The notes under the pieces are model-generated. The model was not told where the DNA came from, ran no database searches, and worked only from the letters and a program-made list of their open reading frames with translations. A stretch of 64,000 bases of DNA, from assembly GCF_022869785.1 (NCBI RefSeq), contig NZ_CP094997.1, forward strand, positions 3,472,001-3,536,000, written 5' to 3'. Of this stretch, positions 19,131 through 26,205 are shown piece after piece (the stretch's first letter is position 1; every line of letters begins with the position of its first letter). Made by a program: the position numbers and the translations under genes. The DNA is from Dyadobacter chenwenxiniae (GTDB taxonomy: Bacteria > Bacteroidota > Bacteroidia > Cytophagales > Spirosomataceae).

Positions 19131-19160
19131 CAAAAGTATGGCGTAGTTTAAAAGTTACTT
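19131..19160 (-). promoter_or_regulatory. probable promoter of the cytochrome gene
   Basis: A perfect minus-strand TACTTTTG (19138-19131) lies about 28 bases upstream of the start at 19102. The upstream TTG element is not convincing, so only the -7 element is firm. Confidence 0.4.
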
Positions 19161-19307
19161 GAAAAAACATTGGAAAGACCGAAATCGCTCACATAAGGCC
19201 GAACTTCGGAAAACATTCCACACGGAAATCATGTCGGTTATTTACAAGCTTCCAACCATGCCAACCTGTAAATTTGCAAACCAAAACGCAACATCATCAA
19301 CATATAA

Positions 19308-19817
19308 ATGATACGATTAAGAGACGCAACAATCGCTGATCTCCCATTACTGAACCACTGGGACGAGCAGCCGCACAACATCCAGGCCGATCCCAACGAC
19401 GACTGGGAATGGGAAACCGAGCTGCTGCGGAATCCCGAATGGCGCCAACAATTAATGGCAGAACTGGACGGCAGGCCTATCGGTTTCTTGCAGATCATTG
19501 ACCCGGCATTGGAAGAAACACACTATTGGGGCCAAATTCCTGAGAATCTGATGGCCATCGATATCTGGATAGGTGAAAAAGAAGACCTTGGCAAAGGCTA
19601 CGGAACAGTCATGATGCAACTGGCACTCGAACGTTGCTTTGCAAATCCGGCTGTTACGGCGGTCATCATCGACCCATTGCAATCCAATGTCCGAGCGCGT
19701 AAATTTTACGAGAGGATCGGGTTCGAATTTGTGGAAAACCGCCAATTCGGAGACGATCCATGCGCTGTTTACTGCATGACGCGGGAAGTTTGGGCGGGCA
19801 TCTCCGATTTGAAATAA
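19308..19817 (+). CDS. AAC(6')-like GNAT acetyltransferase
   Basis: A 169-residue GNAT protein with the pattern of aminoglycoside 6'-N-acetyltransferases of the AAC(6')-Ib group. The matching parts are the N-terminal HWDEQPH region, the tryptophan-rich WEWETEL stretch, MAIDIWIGEKEDLGKGYGT for acetyl-CoA binding, and IIDPLQSNVRARKFYERIGF near the end. Such chromosomal proteins may or may not confer resistance, and the natural substrate could be another amine. The gene is single, with no integron or transposon features near it. Confidence 0.8.
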   Translation: MIRLRDATIADLPLLNHWDEQPHNIQADPNDDWEWETELLRNPEWRQQLMAELDGRPIGFLQIIDPALEETHYWGQIPENLMAIDIWIGEKEDLGKGYGTVMMQLALERCFANPAVTAVIIDPLQSNVRARKFYERIGFEFVENRQFGDDPCAVYCMTREVWAGISDLK

Positions 19818-19934
19818 AGCGCATTCCGTTCGATTGAATGAAGTAAAAGAAACGCTTTTGCCGATTAATAACTCAAACCCACTCCTGGCACATTAGATAG
19901 TTTAACAAAGCAAGATCTGCGCAATTTTTATCTA

Positions 19935-19953
19935 ACGCATTAAAGAAATGCGT
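19935..19953. repeat. inverted repeat upstream of the C1q-like genes
   Basis: ACGCATT and AATGCGT form a perfect 7-base dyad with a five-base gap, about 30 bases upstream of the ATG at 19983. It could be an operator or a leader hairpin for the three-gene surface-protein cluster. Confidence 0.4.
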
Positions 19954-19982
19954 CATTTCAACTTTGTAAACCTTGCTATGTT

Positions 19983-21077
19983 ATGAAGAAAACCTTTCTA
20001 CTTTTTGCCCTGCTGTGGTTTCAGCAAAAGCTATTTGCGCAGACCGTCGGGAATGTGGGGATCGGCACTTATTACCCCAATCCAAGTGCTGCGCTGGATA
20101 TTCATGCAACGAATAAGGGCGTGCTGCTGCCTCGGGTTTTTTTGCAATCGACGACGGATGCCGGGGCAGTTGCCAACCCGGAGCATGGATTGCTTATCTT
20201 CAACACGAATCCTGGATTACCGGACAAAACAGGGTTTTATTTTAACCTTGGGACGCCAGATAGTCCGTCCTGGAAAAACGTGGAACGGAATCTGACGTTG
20301 CCATTTATTCAGGTGGAGACAAGCCCCGTGTCACTTTTTTCGGTTGAAAATACATCGACAACTGCCACCGCCGCAGCCATTGGAGGGTTTTCTTCCACGG
20401 GCCATGCTGTTGCTGGTGTTTCTTCAAACGGGACAGCCGTTTTCGGAGGCAGCTCAGGAACAGGAATGGGAGTTTTTGCATCTTCCTTAAATTCCTTAGC
20501 GTTAAATGTGAATGGGAAAATGAAGATCAGTGGTGGCACTATGCAACCGGGCCTTGGGAAAGTGCTAACTTCTGACGGCGACGGCAACGCTTCGTGGCAA
20601 ATGCCGATCAACGAATTTGATAATGTATTTAATGGATTTCATGCCACTGGTGTTTCAGGCGGTGGAAATCAGAATATGTCGGAAAGCACCTTCGTTAAGG
20701 TAGCTTTTGCAAGTCAAAAATATGATATAGGTGCCAATTATAACGATATTAATATAGCGCCACACAGTTCCTTTATTGCTCCCAAAAATGGAATATATCA
20801 TTTTGACGTTATGATTAGATGGGAGAGACCGGAAACAGACGACGCCTTCACCCCAACTATAAAACTGGTGCGAATAAGGAATGGTGTCACCACTGAATTA
20901 TCGGAGAACAGGGTCCTTTCGACAGACGAATCTCACACATCACACATCGTTTTGGATTGCCAATTGCAACCAAGTGATGTCATAAATGTAATCGCCAGAG
21001 CCTACGGCCCTCAGGTTGCCCTATCCATGTCTGACCGGGATGCAAACTTTACCGGACACCTTGCAATAGAACTTTAA
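19983..21077 (+). CDS. exported surface protein with C-terminal C1q/TNF-like domain (copy 1)
   Basis: A 364-residue exported protein with a signal peptide ending near LFAQ. Next is a Bacteroidota surface module (VGIGTYYPNPSAALDIHATN, then KGVLLPRV), followed by a small-residue-rich central stretch with alternating glycine and serine repeats. The last 130 residues fit a C1q/TNF-like beta-sandwich: FIAPKNGIYHFDVMIRWE, a basic-leucine tract, DCQLQPSDVINVIARA, and a final FTGHLAIEL. Such domains trimerise, which suggests a fibre-like adhesin or coat protein. A paralogue follows 30 bases downstream, then a type IX secretion cargo gene. Ligand is unknown. Confidence 0.75.
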   Translation: MKKTFLLFALLWFQQKLFAQTVGNVGIGTYYPNPSAALDIHATNKGVLLPRVFLQSTTDAGAVANPEHGLLIFNTNPGLPDKTGFYFNLGTPDSPSWKNVERNLTLPFIQVETSPVSLFSVENTSTTATAAAIGGFSSTGHAVAGVSSNGTAVFGGSSGTGMGVFASSLNSLALNVNGKMKISGGTMQPGLGKVLTSDGDGNASWQMPINEFDNVFNGFHATGVSGGGNQNMSESTFVKVAFASQKYDIGANYNDINIAPHSSFIAPKNGIYHFDVMIRWERPETDDAFTPTIKLVRIRNGVTTELSENRVLSTDESHTSHIVLDCQLQPSDVINVIARAYGPQVALSMSDRDANFTGHLAIEL

Positions 21078-21107
21078 CAGATCACTTACCTTATATACGT
21101 TAACGCT

Positions 21108-22163
21108 ATGAAATTTCTAGTTACCTCGTTAATAATAGTTTTACTATGGCAAAGCGCAAACGCACAAAGTGTGGGCATTAATACGAACACTCCTGATGCA
21201 AGTTCCGTACTTGACATTAACAGCTTAAATAAAGGAGTGTTATTACCGAAAGTTTCCTTGGAATCAACTACGGATAAATTTACAGTGCCCGATCCTGCAC
21301 ATGCCCTTCTCTTATATAATATAAATACTCAAATTGGACCGGAAGGATTTTACTACAATTCAGGTGACAAGAATAATCCCTTATGGCGACTGGTCGGTAC
21401 AAGGCTTAATCTTCCGTTCAGCCAGAGCAGCAGTAGCGGTGGCGCACTATTCTTTATTGAAAATTCAAGCAATGAAGCAAATGCAATAGCCATCTCTGGG
21501 CTGTCTCAAAAGATAGGGGTAAGAGGCTCGTCTGAATCCGGCACCGGTGTATCAGGTACCAGTAATTATGGCATTGGTGTACACGCGTCAAGTACAACTG
21601 GATTAGCCCTGAATGTTAATGGAAAACTAAAAATTGCCGGTAACGGGCAAGCACCAGGTCAAGGCAAACTACTAACCTCGGACGCAAATGGCAATGCCTC
21701 GTGGCAAGCCCCGGCTATAAATTTAATAGCCTTTTCCGAGACCGGGATAGATGGTGAGGGAAATATCAACTCAACTCAAGGATTAACGCCTGTTAAAGTG
21801 AATTTTGGCAGCGTCGCTTACAACCTCGGCGGTGCATATAATGGGGTAGCTAATGTTTTCACAGCACCACACAACGGAATTTATCATTTTGACGCAATGA
21901 TAGAATGGAAGCATCCAGACTCTGATTATACATTCAATCCTGGGTTTAGATTGATCAGGAGTCGAAACAATATTGAAACAGAAATTGCTTTTGACTTCGC
22001 ATTTAACGCAGCATTTAGGCATACATCGGTTATTACAGTTGACTGTGAATTGCAGCAGGGTGATCAAGTTTTTGTGACCGGAAGATCAGGAAAAAATGGC
22101 ATCGAGCTGGAAAGTTCCAACTCCACAGCCCATTTCAATGGTAGACTGTTGCAGAAGCTTTGA
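21108..22163 (+). CDS. exported surface protein with C-terminal C1q/TNF-like domain (copy 2)
   Basis: A 351-residue paralogue of the preceding gene with the same layout. It has a signal peptide ending near ANAQ, the SVGINTNTPDASSVLDINSL module with KGVLLPKV, a central low-complexity region ending LALNVNGKLKIAG, and a C1q-like domain with FTAPHNGIYHFDAMIEWK and a closing FNGRLLQKL. The hinge GQGKLLTSDANGNASWQAP is nearly identical to that of copy 1, while the C-terminal domains have diverged. This suggests duplication followed by divergence of the binding surface. It is probably cotranscribed with its neighbours. Confidence 0.75.
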   Translation: MKFLVTSLIIVLLWQSANAQSVGINTNTPDASSVLDINSLNKGVLLPKVSLESTTDKFTVPDPAHALLLYNINTQIGPEGFYYNSGDKNNPLWRLVGTRLNLPFSQSSSSGGALFFIENSSNEANAIAISGLSQKIGVRGSSESGTGVSGTSNYGIGVHASSTTGLALNVNGKLKIAGNGQAPGQGKLLTSDANGNASWQAPAINLIAFSETGIDGEGNINSTQGLTPVKVNFGSVAYNLGGAYNGVANVFTAPHNGIYHFDAMIEWKHPDSDYTFNPGFRLIRSRNNIETEIAFDFAFNAAFRHTSVITVDCELQQGDQVFVTGRSGKNGIELESSNSTAHFNGRLLQKL

Positions 22164-22205
22164 TGCCTAGCATATTCAATTCACCTAGTTAATCATCATT
22201 CGTTT

Positions 22206-23213
22206 ATGAAAACAAAATACATATTTCTTACACTGCTTGCATGTGGGTTCGCTTCGTTTCCTGCACAGGCCCAGCTTAAAACCGGAAACAATAGCTTTTA
22301 TATTTCTCCCGGAACAGTGGTAACGGTAAGTGCATTATCACTGACTCCTACGGAAGGGACTAATTTGAACAATAATGAAATAACGCATTCCAGCGAGCCG
22401 GTTGTTGGTAAACCAACCGGGAGTATAAATCGCGTTTATAAACTTGCGAATCCGTTTTCATTTAAGGGACAAGTGCTGATAAACTACCTGGAATCGGAGT
22501 TGAATGGAAATTCTGAGGATATGCTGCAAATAGCTAGTGCCGGAGCGAATGAGGTTTATCAGATTCCAACCAACAAGAGCTCGGCCGATCCGATATTAGA
22601 TAATGTACACGAAACGGGTGAATGGACAAATGTCAGTTTCATCACAGCGACTTCATCCGGAAGCGTGTTGCCGGTTAGGCTTGTGGATTTTGTGGCTGCT
22701 CAAAGGGAAGACGACATTGTGCTGACTTGGAGTACTTCGTTTGAGGCAAACAGCGATTTCTTTGAGATACAACATAGCACAGATGGAAAAAACTGGCTGG
22801 CGTTGGGAACGGTAAAATCAAATGGCGACAGCAAAATCGAGCGTACATATTCCTACGTACACGAGCGACCGTTAGCATCAGTGCATTATTACCGTTTAAG
22901 AATGGTCGATAATGACGGAAGTTATGCATTCAGCCGAATCAGAGACATCCGGCTGGAAAATAACCTTTCGATTGCGTTCCATCCAAATCCGGTGGCGGAC
23001 TTACTAACAATTGAAATGCCAAATGCACAGCAATTAGACCATATCAAAATCATCAATAAATCCGGGAAAGTGGTTTATGAGGCAAATAAAACTCAGTTTC
23101 AACAGCTGCGAGACAATGCGATTAGTCTAAAACAGCTTACCGCAGGTATTTATGTGATACAAGTTCGGGATCAGGATGGGACGTTGCATTCGTCAAAGCT
23201 GATCAAAAACTAA
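22206..23213 (+). CDS. exported protein with type IX secretion C-terminal sorting domain
   Basis: A 335-residue secreted protein. A signal peptide (ending FPAQAQ) leads into a beta-rich N-terminal part. A fibronectin-like region follows (LPVRLVDFVAAQREDDIVLT, then SFEANSDFFEIQHSTDGK). The last 80 residues form the type A sorting domain of the Por secretion system, with FHPNPVADLLTIEM near its start and GIYVIQVRDQDG near its end. Such proteins are carried across the outer membrane and usually attached to the cell surface. It follows the two C1q-like genes by about 40 bases and is probably in the same operon. Confidence 0.85.
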   Translation: MKTKYIFLTLLACGFASFPAQAQLKTGNNSFYISPGTVVTVSALSLTPTEGTNLNNNEITHSSEPVVGKPTGSINRVYKLANPFSFKGQVLINYLESELNGNSEDMLQIASAGANEVYQIPTNKSSADPILDNVHETGEWTNVSFITATSSGSVLPVRLVDFVAAQREDDIVLTWSTSFEANSDFFEIQHSTDGKNWLALGTVKSNGDSKIERTYSYVHERPLASVHYYRLRMVDNDGSYAFSRIRDIRLENNLSIAFHPNPVADLLTIEMPNAQQLDHIKIINKSGKVVYEANKTQFQQLRDNAISLKQLTAGIYVIQVRDQDGTLHSSKLIKN

Positions 23214-23216
23214 TGT

Positions 23217-23894
23217 TTAAACAATCAACTTGTAACCAATCCCCCGGATATTAATGATCTGAATTTGAGGATCATCCATTAAGTGACGGCGCAGCTTGGT
23301 AATGAAAACATCAAGGCTGCGTCCGTTAAAAAAGGAGTCGTCTCCCCAGAGTTCCAGGAGGACTGCATTCCGCTCCAAAACTTGGTTGCGTTGCTCATAA
23401 AGCCTGCGCAGAAGCTCGGATTCACGATGCGATAAAAGGAAATCCCTGCCTTCTAACACCAGCTTTTGTCTGGCGGGATCGAACTGATAACGGCCGATTT
23501 GAAAAACGGAAGGAGCAGCTTCAGCCATTACTGGTTTGCGGCGTAACAAAGCGTGTATCCGTACAACAAGTTCATCCAGACTGAACGGCTTTTTCAAATA
23601 ATCATTTCCCCCGAGCTCAAATCCTTTTACCACATCGGCAGTCTGCGAGCGGGATGTAAGGAACATGATCGGCGTTTCGGAATTGAACTTTCGGATATGA
23701 CGGGCCAGGGTGAAACCGTCCATTTCCGGCATCATTACGTCGGCAACGACAATGTCCGGATTAAATTCGCTGAACATCGCAAGCCCTTCACAGCCGTTCA
23801 TAGCATGAATGACATTGAAACCGCGCACTTGCAAGCTGTCGCTCACGATCATTCCCAAAGCTGGCTCATCTTCGATTAGTAAAACTGTTGACAT
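23217..23894 (-). CDS. OmpR/PhoB-family response regulator
   Basis: A 225-residue two-domain regulator. The receiver has IEDEPALG, the phospho-acceptor in VVADVMMPEMDGF, the threonine/serine switch in FLTSRS and the lysine in GNDYLKKPFS. The C-terminal winged helix carries LLELWGDDSFFNGRSLDVFI and ends IRGIGYKLIV. It lies three bases downstream of the kinase gene on the same strand. A perfect 10-base direct repeat at 25329-25347 is a plausible binding site, suggesting control of the facing GLPGLI/TonB-barrel genes and of its own operon. Confidence 0.92.
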   Translation of the reverse strand: MSTVLLIEDEPALGMIVSDSLQVRGFNVIHAMNGCEGLAMFSEFNPDIVVADVMMPEMDGFTLARHIRKFNSETPIMFLTSRSQTADVVKGFELGGNDYLKKPFSLDELVVRIHALLRRKPVMAEAAPSVFQIGRYQFDPARQKLVLEGRDFLLSHRESELLRRLYEQRNQVLERNAVLLELWGDDSFFNGRSLDVFITKLRRHLMDDPQIQIINIRGIGYKLIV

Positions 23895-23897
23895 ATT

Positions 23898-25289
23898 TTA
23901 AAACTCTAAAATGAACTTACTGCCCTTTTCCAACTCACTGGAAACGCGGATCTTGCCGCCATGCCGCTGCATAACTTGTTGTACATAAGCTAATCCCAGT
24001 CCAAATCCCTTTACCTGGTGCAGGTCCCCGGTCGGCACGCGAAAGAAACGTTCAAAAATAGCCCCGTGATAGGCTTTGGGAATGCCGATCCCATTGTCAC
24101 AAATGATCAAGCGCCAGTTATCGGCTTCTCTTTTGTAACACATTGAAATCCTAACCTGATCATATGAATAATTGATCGCATTGTCTATTAGATTATTAAG
24201 CGCATTGCTAAAATGCATGCTATCAACACATACAACGGCTTCGGCAGGGATGTCTGTGTCGAAATAAATAAGTTTCTGCGCTTTAAGCTGATGGTTATCG
24301 ACCAGTTCCTGCACCATTACTGCAAGACTAACCGGCTCACGATTCAATGTAAGTTCGCGCTTTTCATCAACGGCGAGATTCAACACTTTTTCCACCATAG
24401 CTGCAAGGTGCTGTAAATTATGGTGAGAAATTTGCAAGTAAGCTTGCGCTTTCCCTGGATCATTTATTGCCCCGAAATGCATTAGCGCGTCGACCGCCGC
24501 TGTAACCGTTGCGATCGGCGTTTTGAGCTCATGCGTCATGTTATTGATGAAATCATTTTTTATTTCTGAAAGTTTTTTTTGCCTGAGAATGGTTGTGAGC
24601 ATGAAGATAAAACAGCTGGAAGTAAGCATCAGCAAGAACATTGAACTACCTAATAACCAGGCCATTTGCCGTAACAAATAAGAGAAAGGGGAAAGGAATG
24701 TTGCTTTTACAAACTGGTTTTTTATCGGATTTATCGGCATAGCGACCGTGCTCAGTCCGCTGCCATCCTCCACTGCAACTTCTTCACTGTTAAAAATATA
24801 AACATTGTCTTCTTTCTTTTTGGGTTTAATAGTAAGCGTATCCAATGTAAAATCAGTCGAGATGCCTCTTCTGGCCATTTCGGCACGATAGATCTTTTTG
24901 AATTTTGTAAGGTCCAACAGCCCGCCTTTCGTCCAGCCTAGCATTAATTTATTAGAAAGTCGCTTCGCTAATGTATCAGCAGGTGTGTCGGACGAGGTGA
25001 AGAACATACTTGCACGGCGGCTATCCGGTGTCCGGAATTTTTTGATGATCATCCGGGACCGCTCAACACCGTTCACATCACCCATTTTCTCATGGTCCTT
25101 TCCAAACATATGGTCCGCGTCTGCAAGTTGTTGCGCTTCCACAACCTGGAACATTGCGTTTTGTGCGGTTTGGATAAACTGCTGCTTATTAAGCCGGTAA
25201 GTCGTCCAAAGCCAATATCCCTGAAATGCATTGATCGCGACGATGCAGCAGGTCATCAACCAAAAAATAGAGCGGATACGCAGTTTCAT
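23898..25289 (-). CDS. sensor histidine kinase
   Basis: A 463-residue membrane kinase. One helix near the N-terminus (IFWLMTCCIVAINAFQGYWL) and another around residues 210-230 enclose a periplasmic sensor region of about 170 residues. The cytoplasmic part has the phospho-accepting histidine in NMTHELKTPIATV, an N-box (NALNNLIDNAINY), DNGIGIP and GFGLGLAYVQQV. No HAMP domain is apparent. It is the first gene of a two-gene operon with the OmpR-type regulator and faces the GLPGLI gene across a 122-base regulatory region. The sensed signal is unknown; envelope stress would fit the neighbours. Confidence 0.9.
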   Translation of the reverse strand: MKLRIRSIFWLMTCCIVAINAFQGYWLWTTYRLNKQQFIQTAQNAMFQVVEAQQLADADHMFGKDHEKMGDVNGVERSRMIIKKFRTPDSRRASMFFTSSDTPADTLAKRLSNKLMLGWTKGGLLDLTKFKKIYRAEMARRGISTDFTLDTLTIKPKKKEDNVYIFNSEEVAVEDGSGLSTVAMPINPIKNQFVKATFLSPFSYLLRQMAWLLGSSMFLLMLTSSCFIFMLTTILRQKKLSEIKNDFINNMTHELKTPIATVTAAVDALMHFGAINDPGKAQAYLQISHHNLQHLAAMVEKVLNLAVDEKRELTLNREPVSLAVMVQELVDNHQLKAQKLIYFDTDIPAEAVVCVDSMHFSNALNNLIDNAINYSYDQVRISMCYKREADNWRLIICDNGIGIPKAYHGAIFERFFRVPTGDLHQVKGFGLGLAYVQQVMQRHGGKIRVSSELEKGSKFILEF

Positions 25290-25328
25290 ATTGCAAATCT
25301 AAATGCTCATAATCAGCTTTTTATGCAG

Positions 25329-25347
25329 TTAACACTATTTAACACTA
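25329..25347. promoter_or_regulatory. direct-repeat operator between divergent operons
   Basis: TTAACACTA occurs twice with starts exactly 10 bases apart (25329-25337 and 25339-25347), one helical turn, as bound by OmpR-type winged-helix dimers. It sits between the kinase-regulator operon and the GLPGLI gene. Binding is inferred. Confidence 0.5.
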
Positions 25348-25411
25348 GATAGCAGTCGATTACAAAGTGTGTGTTCAACTTTGATGGGTCAAAACAAAAC
25401 TGGTAACGCTC

Positions 25412-26197
25412 ATGAAAACACGTTTTAAATCGATCTTCCTTTCCGGCTTGCTGCTCACCGGCACATTTTCAGCATTCGCTCAGTCTTCGGGACACATCAG
25501 CTATGAAGTTGTAAGGAAAACAGACCCTTCCGGCATGCGGATCATGATTAATGGTGAGCAGGTTAAGCCTGGCGATCCAAACTTTCCAGCGGACGTACCA
25601 GATACGCGGACTTTCGGCCAAAAAGTCACTTTTTCCGGAAATTTTGCCAAAGAGAGCCGGGATGAGCAAAACGCGGTGGTGAGAACATTTGTCCAGGGCG
25701 GCGGCGGCCCGCCCCGAACTACGAATATGGGTCGTCCTTTCGAAGAGCAAACGTTTCTGGATTTCGTCAATTTGAAAACAATAACACAACTCACTGTTGG
25801 AAAAGCAAAAGAAGCAAAAACCTATCAGGCCGAAACGCCGGTCAAGCGTACAACTGGCTGGCAAAGTTCTGAGCAAACCAGGAAAATAGCGGGTTACAAT
25901 TGCAAAAAGGCAACAGTTCCGTTTAAAAATGAGACATACACGGTGTGGTTTACAACTGAGCTGCCCTTGACTTACTCCCCTATCCCCGATTTGATGCCAG
26001 AAAAAGGAGTTGTGCTGCTTATTGAAGGCAGCGGAGAACAATTTAAGGCATCCAAGGTAAGTCTTCATGTGGTAGACGACAGGGAGGTTACACCCACCGA
26101 AGGTGCTGAGCATGTAGCCGCCGAGAAACTGGCAGACCTTAGACAAAAGGCAGTGGCTGACTTTCAGCAGCAGTTGATGACCCGGGAACGCAATTGA
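25412..26197 (+). CDS. GLPGLI family exported protein
   Basis: A 261-residue exported protein of the GLPGLI family, common in Bacteroidota. It has a signal peptide ending SAFAQ and a glycine/proline-rich insert (FVQGGGGPPRTTN). The core reads TRKIAGYNCKKATV followed by YTVWFTTELPLTYSPIP, the family's most conserved region. Function is not established. Family members are often encoded beside a TonB-dependent barrel, as here: the next gene starts within a few bases. The divergent two-component system probably regulates both. Confidence 0.85.
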   Translation: MKTRFKSIFLSGLLLTGTFSAFAQSSGHISYEVVRKTDPSGMRIMINGEQVKPGDPNFPADVPDTRTFGQKVTFSGNFAKESRDEQNAVVRTFVQGGGGPPRTTNMGRPFEEQTFLDFVNLKTITQLTVGKAKEAKTYQAETPVKRTTGWQSSEQTRKIAGYNCKKATVPFKNETYTVWFTTELPLTYSPIPDLMPEKGVVLLIEGSGEQFKASKVSLHVVDDREVTPTEGAEHVAAEKLADLRQKAVADFQQQLMTRERN

Positions 26198-26205
26198 TTG
26201 ACAAC

